Below are positions 1 to 8,492 of a stretch of DNA of 64,000 bases, piece by piece. Every line of letters starts with the position of its first letter. Position 1 is the stretch's first letter. The notes under the pieces are model-generated. The model was not told where the DNA came from, made no database searches, and was given only the letters and a program-made list of their open reading frames with translations. The stretch comes from CBDDFV01 sp965227335 (GTDB lineage Bacteria > Planctomycetota > Phycisphaerae > Phycisphaerales > SM1A02): contig CBDDFV010000006.1 of the NCBI GenBank assembly GCA_965227335.1, positions 357,118 to 421,117 of the forward strand, in the 5' to 3' direction. Position numbers and translations under genes: made by a program.

Positions 1-382
1 ACAGCGGGGCGACGGTCGCCATGAGGTGCTGCACGAGGCGGGGCGCCTTGCGGACGGCGCCGTAGCGGTTGAACTCGATCTCGCTCTCGGCGGGCAGGTC
101 GAAGAAGTCGTTCGTCTTGCGGGCGTCGGGGACGGCCGGGTCCGCGACCCAGACGTGGATGCGGCGGTCGTTGAGCTTCGACTCGAGGAGACGACGGGAG
201 TGGAAGTCGCCGCGCTTCGCGAGCGTGATCAGCTTCTCGACGAAGGGCTGAACGGCCTTGGCCTTCGGCATGGTCGTTTCGATCTGACCGTGCTCGAAGA
301 GGCCGGCGGCGAGGTTGCGGAGCATCGAGATCCGATGCTCGGTCTTCCGGTTGAGTTGCTTGCCGTGAATGCGGTGACGCAT
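1..382 (-). CDS. rplQ: 50S ribosomal protein L17, 3' end cut by window edge
   Basis: L17 lies at the peptide exit side of the large subunit. The reading frame opens MRHRIHGKQLNRKTEHR, the family's conserved start, and continues through SMLRNLAAGLFEHGQIETT to the window edge, so about 127 residues are visible and the C-terminus is missing. It is the last gene seen of the alpha-operon end of the ribosomal cluster, 93 nt after rpoA, the usual bacterial neighbour. The start at 382 is fixed by the conserved N-terminus. Confidence 0.97.
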   Translation of the reverse strand, partial: MRHRIHGKQLNRKTEHRISMLRNLAAGLFEHGQIETTMPKAKAVQPFVEKLITLAKRGDFHSRRLLESKLNDRRIHVWVADPAVPDARKTNDFFDLPAESEIEFNRYGAVRKAPRLVQHLMATVAPL

Positions 383-475
383 GACTGAATTCTCCTCGCG
401 ACGAACGATGCGCGATGATGTCTGGAATCGAAATCCCGGCGACGGCTTCCGCCGTCGACGGGGATGAGTCAGTGA

Positions 476-1498
476 TCAGCCCTCGACCGCAGCGGGGACG
501 CCTTCGGGCTGGTAGCCGTCGGGCAGCTGCATGCCGAGACTGAGGTCCAGTTCTTCGAGCTTGCGCTTGATCTCGCGGAGCGAGGTCTTGCCGAAGCTGC
601 GGAGGCTGAGCAGGTGCGTCTCGTCCTGCTGGACGAGTTCGGCCACCGTGCGGATCTTCGCGGACTCCAGGCAGTTGGACGCCCGGACCGAGAGATCGAG
701 TTCGGCGACCGGCATGTTGAGCTTGCGGATGAGCTCCTCGTCGACGGACGCCGCGGCGGACGCTTCGGCGGAGACGCGGTCATCGCCGATTTCGTGCTGC
801 TGGACGAAGGGGTTGAGGTGCTTCCGGAGGATCTTCGCCGCCTCGACGAGGGCCATCTCCGGCGAGGTCGTGCCGTCGGTCCAGACGTCGAGGATCAGCT
901 TGTCGTAGTTGGTGCGCTGCCCGACGCGGGTGTTCTCGACGCGGTAGCGGACCCGCTGGACGGGGCTGAAGATCGCGTCGACGGGGATCTCGCCGATCTC
1001 CTGCTCGTCCCGCCGGGCGTACTGCTCGGACGCCGGCTCGTAGCCGCGGCCCTTGCCGACCGTGAACTCCACTTCGAAGTCGACTTCATCGGTCAGGGTG
1101 CAGATGACGAGTCCGGGGTTGTGAATGGTGACCGCCGCGTCGGCCTCGATGAGGTCGGCGGTGACTTCGCCCGGACCGGTCGCGGCGAGGCGCATGGTCT
1201 TGGGACCGTCGCCGTCGAGGGAGACGACGAGGTTCTTGACGTTGAGGATGATATCGGAGACGTCCTCGAGCACGCCGCCCATGGTCGAGAACTCATGCTG
1301 GACGCCTTCGATCCGCACCTTGGAGACCGCCGCGCCCTCGATGGACGAGAGCAGAATGCGGCGAAGGCTGTTCCCGACCGTGGTGCCGAAGCCGCGTTCG
1401 AACGGTTCGGCGATGAAGCGGGAAAAGGAGCCGGTGCGCGACTTCTCTTCGATCGTGACTTTGGCGGGCAGTTCAAGCCCGCGCCATCGAACATGCAT
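476..1498 (-). CDS. rpoA: DNA-directed RNA polymerase alpha subunit
   Basis: The alpha subunit dimerises to nucleate RNA polymerase assembly and contacts UP elements and activators through its C-terminal domain. At 340 residues it has the standard length. The N-terminal assembly domain includes FSRFIAEPFERGFGTTVGNSLRRILLSS near residues 25-53. The C-terminal helix-hairpin domain (about 260-330) contains LDLSVRASNCLESAKIRTV and LRSFGKTSLREIKRKL. It follows rpsK after a 167-nt gap. The usual rpsD between rpsK and rpoA is missing. Confidence 0.98.
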   Translation of the reverse strand: MHVRWRGLELPAKVTIEEKSRTGSFSRFIAEPFERGFGTTVGNSLRRILLSSIEGAAVSKVRIEGVQHEFSTMGGVLEDVSDIILNVKNLVVSLDGDGPKTMRLAATGPGEVTADLIEADAAVTIHNPGLVICTLTDEVDFEVEFTVGKGRGYEPASEQYARRDEQEIGEIPVDAIFSPVQRVRYRVENTRVGQRTNYDKLILDVWTDGTTSPEMALVEAAKILRKHLNPFVQQHEIGDDRVSAEASAAASVDEELIRKLNMPVAELDLSVRASNCLESAKIRTVAELVQQDETHLLSLRSFGKTSLREIKRKLEELDLSLGMQLPDGYQPEGVPAAVEG

Positions 1499-1665
1499 GA
1501 TGGTGAAACTCCACGTTCAGCAGACGTCAATCAGGATGACGGCCCGCCGAGGCACGGATCGGACGCCGACCTGCTGAACGTCGGCGCCCGCCCTTCTGTT
1601 CGACGGGCGGAAAACAGGTTGTGGACCGATCCGCCGTCAGGCGGAGCGGAAAGCATCGGAAGAAC

Positions 1666-2037
1666 TCAGACCCGCCGCTTCTTGGGCGGACGGCAGCCGT
1701 TGTGCGGGATCGGGGTGTGATCCTCGACCGCCGTCACCCGCAGACCCGCCGCCTCGAGGGCGGTGATCGCGGACTCGCGGCCCGACCCCGGACCCTTCAC
1801 GCGAACCTCGATCTCGTTCATGCCCATCCGCTTCGCCTTGCCGGCGCACTTTTCGGCGGCGCGAGTCGCGGCGAAGGGGGTCGCCTTGCGGGCGCCCTTG
1901 AAGCCGACCGTGCCCGCCGAGTCCCAGCACAGGGTCTCGCCGTTCAGATCGGTGATGGTCACGATCGTGTTGTTGAAGCTCGCCTTGACGTAGGCGATGC
2001 CCTTGATGACGTTCTTGCGAACCTTCTTCTTGGCCAT
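1666..2037 (-). CDS. rpsK: 30S ribosomal protein S11
   Basis: S11 forms part of the platform near the mRNA exit and the E site. The 123-residue product shows the family signatures ASFNNTIVTITDLNGETL and the C-terminal TPIPHNGCRPPKKRRV. An ATG at 2037 opens MAKKKVRKNV. Gaps of 130 nt upstream (rpsM) and 167 nt downstream (rpoA) are long for this operon, but no hairpin strong enough to call a terminator was seen in them. Confidence 0.98.
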   Translation of the reverse strand: MAKKKVRKNVIKGIAYVKASFNNTIVTITDLNGETLCWDSAGTVGFKGARKATPFAATRAAEKCAGKAKRMGMNEIEVRVKGPGSGRESAITALEAAGLRVTAVEDHTPIPHNGCRPPKKRRV

Positions 2038-2167
2038 GAAGCCCTGAACCTCTCGCTCTTGCGGCGCCTTCTCCGATGAACGGCAGGCGCCTCACGAATG
2101 GGTGAATGTCGGACGGAAAGCACCTGGCGGCGACGGCGACCGGGACCGCAGAACGCGGCCCGACGGA

Positions 2168-2545
2168 TCAGCCCTTCACGCCCTTCTTGCCGGCCACGGT
2201 CTTCTTCTTGCCCTTGCGGGTGCGGGCGTTGCAACGCGTCCGCTGACCACGCGTCGGCAGACCCCGGCGATGACGGTCGCCGCGGTAGCTGCGGATCTCA
2301 CGCAGACGCTGGATGTTCTGCTGCACCGCGCGACGGAGGGCGCCTTCGACGACGTAGTTCGCGTCGATCACGCCGGCGATCCGCGACGATTCCTCGTCCG
2401 TCAGCTCGCCCGCCTTCTTCTCGGGATCCACGCCCGCCTCTTCGAGAACGTCGTCCGCAAACTTCGGACCGATCCCGTGGACGTAACGCAGGGCGTAACG
2501 GATCTTCTTGCGATCCGGAATGTCAACACCGGCAATACGAGGCAT
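2168..2545 (-). CDS. rpsM: 30S ribosomal protein S13
   Basis: S13 sits in the head of the small subunit and bridges to L5 in the large subunit. The 125-residue product opens MPRIAGVDIPDRKKIRYALRY and contains the C-terminal signature SYRGDRHRRGLPTRGQRT. It ends in a lysine/glycine-rich tail typical of the family. It lies between rpmJ and rpsK in conventional order. Confidence 0.98.
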   Translation of the reverse strand: MPRIAGVDIPDRKKIRYALRYVHGIGPKFADDVLEEAGVDPEKKAGELTDEESSRIAGVIDANYVVEGALRRAVQQNIQRLREIRSYRGDRHRRGLPTRGQRTRCNARTRKGKKKTVAGKKGVKG

Positions 2546-2627
2546 CGCTCGATCTCCAAATCAGTCCGCGGTCAGGCGGACCAGGCGAATCCCGGCCGTC
2601 GGAACCCGACGACCGCACCCCATCCGA

Positions 2628-2744
2628 TCAGCCCTGACGCTGCTTCAGACGCGGGTTCTTCTTGTTGATGACGTACCGCTTGCCCTTTCGGATCACGATC
2701 TGGCAGTCCTTGGTGCGTCGCTTGATGCTGCTCTGAACTTTCAT
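2628..2744 (-). CDS. rpmJ: 50S ribosomal protein L36, zinc-free form
   Basis: L36 is the smallest large-subunit protein. The 38-residue frame opens MKVQSSIKRRTKDCQIVIRK and ends NPRLKQRQG. The classical form binds zinc through C11, C14, C27 and H33. Here position 11 is T, 14 is C, 27 is N and 33 is L, so only one ligand is left and this is a C-minus form. It is placed between infA and rpsM as in most bacteria. Confidence 0.95.
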   Translation of the reverse strand: MKVQSSIKRRTKDCQIVIRKGKRYVINKKNPRLKQRQG

Positions 2745-2804
2745 GGCTCAAACTCGTTTCGAATCTGACTCGAGTCAGATGGATTCAATCAGTCAGTCGT
2801 CAGG

Positions 2805-3020
2805 TCAGTGCCGGTAGGTGATGCGGCCCTTCGTCATGTCGTAGGGACTCAACTCCACCGTCACCTTGTCGCCCGGAAGAATGCGGATGAAGAACTTCCG
2901 CATCTTGCCGCTCACGTAGGCGAGGATCTCCTGCCCGTTCTCCAGCTTCACCTTGAAACGGGCGTCCGGGAGGGGCTCCACGACCTCAGCCTCGAGCGTG
3001 ATCTTTTCTTCCTTGGGCAT
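2805..3020 (-). CDS. infA: Translation initiation factor IF-1
   Basis: IF-1 occupies the A site of the 30S subunit during initiation. The 71-residue product is a single OB-fold (S1-like): MPKEEKITLEAEVVEPLPD, then a segment matching the IF-1 core GHxSGKMRKxxIRILPGDKVTVELSPYD, ending GRITYRH. The ATG at 3020 was chosen over an in-frame ATG at 3032 because the latter would overlap map and add four non-conserved residues. Only 2 nt separate it from map, so the two are probably translationally coupled. Confidence 0.97.
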   Translation of the reverse strand: MPKEEKITLEAEVVEPLPDARFKVKLENGQEILAYVSGKMRKFFIRILPGDKVTVELSPYDMTKGRITYRH

Positions 3021-3022
3021 GG

Positions 3023-3913
3023 TCAGGCACAATCTCCGTGAGAGAAGCCGTCGGCGGTCAGCACGTCCGCTCCGTTCGCGACCACCGCGACGGTGTGCTC
3101 CACATGACAGGCGATCCGGCCGTCCCGGGTCAGCACCGTCCAGCCGTCCGCCCCCGTCCGGGTCGACGGCCGACCGCAGGTCAGCATCGGTTCAATGGCC
3201 AGAACCATACCCGGTTCGAGGACGAAGTCACCCTCTTCGAGAAAATTTTTGCCCACAAACGCCGGAATCTGCGGAGGTTCGTGCAGTTTGCGACCGACGC
3301 CGTGACCGACATACTCCGTCACCACGCCGAAACCCGCCTCCCGGGCCATCCGCTCCATCACCCCCGCAATCGCGCTCCAGCGACGACCCGGCTCGATCGA
3401 TTCGATCGCCCGGTCCAGGATGGCGCGGCTCACGTCCACCAGACGCCGATGCTCCGGATCGACCGTTCCGACCAGAATCGTGGACGCCGCGTCCCCGCAC
3501 CAGCCGTCCAGCCGGACGCCGCAGTCGAAGGTGACGACGTCGCCCTCACGGATCCGGCGATCGCCGGGAACCCCGTGGACGATCTCGTCGTTGATGCTGA
3601 TGCACGCCGCGCCCGGAAAACCTTCGCCCACCCGGTACGTCGGGTACCAGCGGAAGAGACTCTCGCCCCCCGCGTCGCGAATGACGGTGTCGCCGATCTC
3701 ATCGAGCGTCTGGGTGGAGACGCCGGGCCGGCAGGCGTCGATCATCGCGTTGAGGGCGCGGCGAACGACCTGTCCCGCCCCCCGCATCGATTCGATCTCC
3801 GATGCGCTCCGCCGCGGAATCCGCGTGGTCCGCTCTTCCAGACGCGCGGCGGCGTCCTTCCCGACGGTGCGGGTCGGAGGGGCGGCGGCGAGGGTGGTGG
3901 AGGATGAGGTCAT
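3023..3913 (-). CDS. map: Methionine aminopeptidase, type I
   Basis: Map removes the initiator methionine from nascent proteins. The pita-bread fold is intact, and the five metal ligands can be placed at D130, D141, H204, E241 and E272 of the 296-residue frame. The substrate histidine is H113 in the EIVHGVPG stretch. Typical type I enzymes are about 250 residues; the extra 35-40 N-terminal residues are low-complexity, so the true start could lie further in. The gene lies between secY and infA; adk, which often sits just before map, is absent. Confidence 0.96.
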   Translation of the reverse strand: MTSSSTTLAAAPPTRTVGKDAAARLEERTTRIPRRSASEIESMRGAGQVVRRALNAMIDACRPGVSTQTLDEIGDTVIRDAGGESLFRWYPTYRVGEGFPGAACISINDEIVHGVPGDRRIREGDVVTFDCGVRLDGWCGDAASTILVGTVDPEHRRLVDVSRAILDRAIESIEPGRRWSAIAGVMERMAREAGFGVVTEYVGHGVGRKLHEPPQIPAFVGKNFLEEGDFVLEPGMVLAIEPMLTCGRPSTRTGADGWTVLTRDGRIACHVEHTVAVVANGADVLTADGFSHGDCA

Positions 3914-3962
3914 CGGGAGATCAGTGGAACAGGGGAACAGTGGAACAAGGGGGAACGGGCGA

Positions 3963-5357
3963 TCAGCCGCGGACGCGTCGTTTGGGACCGCCGCCTTCGA
4001 AGAAGCCGGAGTAGTTCCGCATGAGCAGGTTGGCTTCGATCCGCTGGATGAGGTCGAGGCCGACGGAGACGACGATGAGGAGTCCGGTGCCGCCGAGGAA
4101 GCTGGCGACGAAGAACGGAATATCCATCTGCCGCGCCACGATCGACGGGATCACCGCGATGATGGCGAGGAAGCCGCCGCCCACGTAGGTGATCCGCTCC
4201 ATGACCGTCTCGAGGTACTCGGCGGTGCGGGGGCCGGGTCGGAGGCCGGGGATGAAGCTGCCATTGTCACGGAGCTGCTTCGCCATGTCTTCCGGGCTGA
4301 ACTGGACGGTCGTCCAGAAGTAGCTGAAGAAGTAGATCAGGATGATCTCGAAGATGATGTACGGATACTCGCCGATCTGGAAGTTGTTGTTCAGGAACCG
4401 GGTGACGCCCGCCCACCACGTGTTCGGATCGGTGGTGTTGGCCGAGGTGGCGAGGTACCCGAAGATCGACGACGGGAAGATCATCAGCGAGCTGGCGAAG
4501 ATGATCGGCATGACGCCCGCGTGGTTCACGCGGAGGGGCAGGTAGTGTTTCTGCCCGCCGTACATCTTGTTGCCCCGCATCTGCTTCGCCTGCTGGATCG
4601 GGATTCGGCGCTGGGCGAGCGTGATGAGGATTGCGCCTGCGACGACGAACACGAACGCGGCGACGAGGAAGATGACCCCCAGCACCCCGATCTGCGATTC
4701 GCCGGCGGTCGAGGCGGAGAAGTTGGCCACCACCCACTGCACCGCGTTCGGCATCTGCGCGATGATCCCCGCCGTGAGGATCATCGACACGCCGTTGCCG
4801 ATGCCGTACTTGTCGATCTGCTCGCCGAGCCACATCAGGAACATGGAGCCCGCGGTCAGTCCCGTCAGGCCGGCCATGTAATAGAGGAGCAGGCCGTTGC
4901 CGCTCTGGAACTCGACCTTCACCAGTCCCGACTTCATCATGAAGCTGAGCCACATGACCGCCTGGATCAGGCAGAGGCCGACGGTGGTGTACCGCGTCCA
5001 CTCGGTGATCTTCTGCTGCCCGGTCGCGCCTTCCTTCTTGAGCTCCTGCAGACGCGGAATCGCGGTCTGCAGCAACTGGAAGATGATCGCGGCCGTGATG
5101 TACGGCATGATCCCGAGGCCGAAGATCGTCGACTGCTGCAGCGATCCGCCCGAGAAGATCGAGGCGTACTGGAGCAGCTTGCCGAACCCCGTCCCCGCAT
5201 CCGATGCGCTTTGGGCGAAGTTCTTGATCGCCTCCTGATCCGCGCCCGGAATGGGAATCCAGAAGCCGATGCGGTAGATCACGAGCATCGCGAAGGTGAA
5301 GAGCACCTTGTTGCGAAGATCAGGGATCCGGAAAATGTTGAGAAAGGCCTGAAGCAT
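3963..5357 (-). CDS. secY: Preprotein translocase channel subunit SecY
   Basis: SecY is the pore-forming subunit of the SecYEG translocon in the cytoplasmic membrane. The 464-residue product has about ten hydrophobic segments. It opens with the characteristic LNIFRIPDLRNKVLFTFAML and includes the plug-proximal IPIPG motif near residue 35 and the C-terminal FIPGLRPGPRTAEYLE loop. It follows rplO, the normal order of the spc operon. Confidence 0.98.
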   Translation of the reverse strand: MLQAFLNIFRIPDLRNKVLFTFAMLVIYRIGFWIPIPGADQEAIKNFAQSASDAGTGFGKLLQYASIFSGGSLQQSTIFGLGIMPYITAAIIFQLLQTAIPRLQELKKEGATGQQKITEWTRYTTVGLCLIQAVMWLSFMMKSGLVKVEFQSGNGLLLYYMAGLTGLTAGSMFLMWLGEQIDKYGIGNGVSMILTAGIIAQMPNAVQWVVANFSASTAGESQIGVLGVIFLVAAFVFVVAGAILITLAQRRIPIQQAKQMRGNKMYGGQKHYLPLRVNHAGVMPIIFASSLMIFPSSIFGYLATSANTTDPNTWWAGVTRFLNNNFQIGEYPYIIFEIILIYFFSYFWTTVQFSPEDMAKQLRDNGSFIPGLRPGPRTAEYLETVMERITYVGGGFLAIIAVIPSIVARQMDIPFFVASFLGGTGLLIVVSVGLDLIQRIEANLLMRNYSGFFEGGGPKRRVRG

Positions 5358-5450
5358 CGTTTCGGTGTCCCGTTCGCGTCGGGGTCAGTCGCCGGGTCAG
5401 TCTGAGAGAACGCCCCACTCACGTGAGTCGGGCGGCCGGAAGCCTCCCGG

Positions 5451-5981
5451 TCATTCGCCGCCCGCATCCCCGTCGGACGCGGCGGGCGCCGCCGCCTTCG
5501 CCTTCTTCGGACCAGGCTCACGCACCCACTTCTTCTTCTCCACCACGGTGACGGAGCCGCCCGCGGCTTCGATCTTCTTCCGGGCCGATTCTGAGAATTT
5601 CGCGGCCGTCACCTGGAACGCCTTCGAAAGCTCGCCCTCGCCCAGAATCTTCAGCGGCTGCTTCGCGTCGCGGATGATTCCCGCCGCGGCCAGCGATTCC
5701 GCATCGATCGGTCCCGCGTCGCACTGCGCTTCCAGCGTCTTCAGATTGATGACGTGGTACACCGTCGCGAACTGCACGTTCGAGAAGCCCCGCTTCGCAA
5801 TGCGACGGAAGAACGGCATCTGGCCGCCTTCGAAACCGGCCTTGCGCGACCAGCCCGAACGCGACTTGGCGCCCTTGTGGCCGCGGCCGGAGGTCTTGCC
5901 CGTGCCCGAGCCGTCGCCGCGCCCGACCCGCTTCCGGGCCTTGTACTTGCCGACCTGCTGGGTGATGTCATGGATCATCAT
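5451..5981 (-). CDS. rplO: 50S ribosomal protein L15 with C-terminal extension
   Basis: L15 binds 23S rRNA late in assembly. The N-terminal glycine-rich part (RVGRGDGSGTGKTSGRGHKG) and GFEGGQMPFFRRIAKRGF are diagnostic. At 176 residues it is about 30 longer than usual; the surplus is a basic, alanine-rich C-terminal tail beginning around KKKWVREPGPKK. L15 directly follows S5; the L30 gene usually found between them is absent. Confidence 0.97.
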   Translation of the reverse strand: MMIHDITQQVGKYKARKRVGRGDGSGTGKTSGRGHKGAKSRSGWSRKAGFEGGQMPFFRRIAKRGFSNVQFATVYHVINLKTLEAQCDAGPIDAESLAAAGIIRDAKQPLKILGEGELSKAFQVTAAKFSESARKKIEAAGGSVTVVEKKKWVREPGPKKAKAAAPAASDGDAGGE

Positions 5982-6057
5982 GGCGATTCAGTCTCCGCTG
6001 ACGGCCGACGCGTGTCGCGTCCGGTCCGTCCCCGTCCCGGTCGGGACGGCGATTCAT

Positions 6058-6870
6058 TCAGTCCTTCGATTCCGCAGCGTCGCCGGCGTCTCCGTCGGCC
6101 GGGGGCGCTCCCGCCACGCCGCCCGACGGCGCTTCCGCGACCGCCGCCTTCTCGTCCGTCTCACCGGCGGCCGGGGTCTCCGCCTCGGCCTCCGGCGTCG
6201 GGGCCTCTTCCTTCTTCGGCGGCGACTTCTTCACGTCGGTCCGCACGTTCTTCTTCGACCGGGCGTCGGGCTTCGCGTCGCGACCGCGGGCCGGGGCGTC
6301 GCCGCCGTCTCCCGCGTCATCGGACGTCGGCGTCTCCGACGTGTGGGCGCGGCCGCGTTCGATGGCGAGCTGCACATCGGTCGGGTCCAGCGTCACGCCG
6401 CGCAGGGATTCGATCTCCGACTTCGCCCGCAGCTGCTCGAGTCCGTCGATGACGGCCTTGACGAGGTTGCGGGGGTTGGTGGAGCCGTAGACCTTGGTCA
6501 GGCAGTCCTGCACGCCGGCCATCTCGAGCGGGGCGCGGACCGAGGCGCCGGCGATGACGCCCGTCCCCGGCGACGCCGGCATGAGCCGCACCGAGCACGA
6601 GCCGAAGCGTCCCGTGACCGCATGGGGGATCGTGGTGGCCTCCATCGGGAAGCGACGCATCTTGCGCTTCGCTTCCTTCTGCGCCTTCTCGATCGCCGGC
6701 GGGACCTGGTTGGCCTTGCCGTAGCCGAGCCCGACGCTGCCGTTGCGGTCGCCCACGACGACAAGCGCGCCGAAGCTGAACCGGCGGCCGCCCTTGACGG
6801 TCGCGGCGGTGCGATAGATGCCCACGGTCGTGGACTCGAGCGATCCTGAATCTTGAAGCATCTCGGCCAT
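6058..6870 (-). CDS. rpsE: 30S ribosomal protein S5 with long disordered tail
   Basis: S5 contributes to decoding fidelity and mRNA entry. The conserved core covers about residues 10-170 of 270 (for example GGRRFSFGALVVVGDRNGSVG and SPGTGVIAGASVRAPLEMAG). It is followed by roughly 100 residues rich in A, D, E, P and K with no recognisable fold. Ordinary S5 is about 165-175 residues, so this is a large extension. The ATG at 6870 has an AAGGCG element 6 nt upstream; an in-frame start at 6897 is less likely. Confidence 0.96.
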   Translation of the reverse strand: MAEMLQDSGSLESTTVGIYRTAATVKGGRRFSFGALVVVGDRNGSVGLGYGKANQVPPAIEKAQKEAKRKMRRFPMEATTIPHAVTGRFGSCSVRLMPASPGTGVIAGASVRAPLEMAGVQDCLTKVYGSTNPRNLVKAVIDGLEQLRAKSEIESLRGVTLDPTDVQLAIERGRAHTSETPTSDDAGDGGDAPARGRDAKPDARSKKNVRTDVKKSPPKKEEAPTPEAEAETPAAGETDEKAAVAEAPSGGVAGAPPADGDAGDAAESKD

Positions 6871-6943
6871 GGGAGCGCCTTGCTTTCCTGATCTCAATCC
6901 GGGGGTCGACCCGGGGGGTCTGTCTGGCGTCGCCAGTTCGGGG

Positions 6944-7309
6944 TCAGAACTTCAGTCCGCCTTCGCGGGCCGCATCGGCGAGGGCCTTGATGCGTCCGTG
7001 GTAGCGGTAGCCGTTGCGGTCGAAGACGACGGCGTCGACGCCGGCCGTCTTCGCTCGCTCGGCCACGAGCTTGCCGACGAGGGCCGCGGCGTCGCAGTTG
7101 CCGCCGTGGGCCGCGCCCGCGGCGTCGGAATCCTTGGTCGACGCGGCCGCCAGCGTCCGTCCCTGGAGGTCGTCGATGACCTGGGCGTAGGTATGGCGGA
7201 GGCTGCGGAAGACCGTGAGCCGCGGGCGATCGGGGGTGCCGAACGCGCGTTTGCGGATGCCGGCCTTGCGTCGGATGCGTCGCTTGATCTTGATATCGTT
7301 TCGCTTCAT
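6944..7309 (-). CDS. rplR: 50S ribosomal protein L18
   Basis: L18 carries 5S rRNA in the central protuberance together with L5. The 121-residue product opens MKRNDIKIKRRIRRKAG, includes RPRLTVFRSLRHTYAQVIDD and ends with the family signature FDRNGYRYHGRIKALADAAREGGLKF in separate blocks. The start at 7309 was chosen because residues encoded upstream overlap the end of rplF and are not conserved. Confidence 0.97.
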   Translation of the reverse strand: MKRNDIKIKRRIRRKAGIRKRAFGTPDRPRLTVFRSLRHTYAQVIDDLQGRTLAAASTKDSDAAGAAHGGNCDAAALVGKLVAERAKTAGVDAVVFDRNGYRYHGRIKALADAAREGGLKF

Positions 7310-7349
7310 CGTGATTCGCGTCCTGTTCGTGCGCGGGTGCGTTCGCCGA

Positions 7350-7904
7350 TCACGGGCCCGTCTTGCCCGGCTTGCGGAGGACATACTCGTCCACGTAGCG
7401 GATGCCCTTGCCCTTGTACGGCTCCGGCGGCCGCTTCGAGCGGACTTCCGCCGCGTACTGACCCACCGCCTGCTTGTCCACGCCGCGGATCGTCACCTGG
7501 GCGCCCTGGACTTCGGCCTCCACGCCGGGGGGACACGGCATGTCGATCGAGTGGCAGTAGCCGACGTTGAGTTCGAGGCCCTTGCCCTTCGGCTTGATGT
7601 TCCAGCCGACGCCCTGGATCTCGAGCTTCTTCTCGAAACCGGCGGTCACGCCCGTGACGAGGTTCTGCAGCTGCGACCGCGTCGTGCCCCAGAACGCCCG
7701 CAGCTGCTTCTCGCCGCTGCGTTTCTCCGGGACCGAGCACACGAGCTGCTTGTCGTCCTCGTTCCACTCGACCGAAACCTCCGGCCGGTAGGTGAACGCG
7801 AGCGTTCCCTTCGGACCCTCGACCTTGACGGTGCGCGACCCCTCGGTGTGGGTCACCTTGACGCCGGCGGGCACGGTCACGGGTTGTTTGCCTACGCGGG
7901 ACAT
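7350..7904 (-). CDS. rplF: 50S ribosomal protein L6
   Basis: L6 lies near the factor-binding site of the large subunit. The 184-residue product opens MSRVGKQPVTVPAGVKV and has the conserved C-terminal signature YKGKGIRYVDEYVLRKPGKTG. The ATG at 7904 is preceded by AAGGAAGGA, a good ribosome binding site. It is placed between S8 and L18 as in the standard spc operon. Confidence 0.97.
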   Translation of the reverse strand: MSRVGKQPVTVPAGVKVTHTEGSRTVKVEGPKGTLAFTYRPEVSVEWNEDDKQLVCSVPEKRSGEKQLRAFWGTTRSQLQNLVTGVTAGFEKKLEIQGVGWNIKPKGKGLELNVGYCHSIDMPCPPGVEAEVQGAQVTIRGVDKQAVGQYAAEVRSKRPPEPYKGKGIRYVDEYVLRKPGKTGP

Positions 7905-8005
7905 TGGCGATGTCCTTCCTTATCCATTCGAGGCGGGGCCGAACGTCGGCGGCCGCCGTCAGATCCGTTGCGACGGAGCGGCTCGAACGAGCCGGGCTCC
8001 GATCA

Positions 8006-8404
8006 TCAGGTCACGAGGGCGACCACTTCGCCGCCGACCCGCTCCTCCCGGCACTTCCGGTCCGAGAGCACGCCGCGATTCGTCGAGACGATCGCGATGC
8101 CGAGCCCCTGGAGCGGACGGGGGAGATCCTCCACGGGCTTGTAGACGCGGCAGCCGGGCTTGGAGACGCGGTCGATGGTGTTGAGCACCTGTTCGCCGCG
8201 CGGCCCGTACTTGAGCTCCACCCGCAGGACGCCCTGTCGTCCGTCGTCGATCACTTCGAACGACTGGACATAGCCCTCGTCCACGAGCACCTGGGCGATG
8301 CCGCGGTTGAGCTTGTTGTTCAGGCAGTTCACCGAGCTCTGTTGGTTCCGCACCGAATTTCGGATGCGGGTCAGCATGTCGGCGGTCAGGTCTTGCAGTG
8401 ACAT
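8006..8404 (-). CDS. rpsH: 30S ribosomal protein S8
   Basis: S8 binds the central domain of 16S rRNA and in many bacteria represses the spc operon. The 132-residue product opens MSLQDLTADMLTRIRNSVRN and ends with the conserved ISTNRGVLSDRKCREE-type block (here IVSTNRGVLSDRKCREERVGG). It lies between rpsN and rplF. Confidence 0.97.
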   Translation of the reverse strand: MSLQDLTADMLTRIRNSVRNQQSSVNCLNNKLNRGIAQVLVDEGYVQSFEVIDDGRQGVLRVELKYGPRGEQVLNTIDRVSKPGCRVYKPVEDLPRPLQGLGIAIVSTNRGVLSDRKCREERVGGEVVALVT

Positions 8405-8492
8405 GTCGTACTCCGAGTCCCTTGAATCCCGGGAATCGTCCGGGGCGCGTGGTCCGGCCGCAGCCGGCCGCGTCGTGGTCGTCAGTGAAGCG

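Noticed and set aside
614..1720. Long plus-strand ORF over rpoA (368 codons)
   Set aside because: It is the antisense shadow of rpoA: acidic and histidine/arginine-rich, without any family feature, as expected in high-G+C DNA.
3420..5405. 661-codon plus-strand ORF over map and secY
   Set aside because: The opposite strand encodes clear Map and SecY; this translation is charged low-complexity sequence with no fold.
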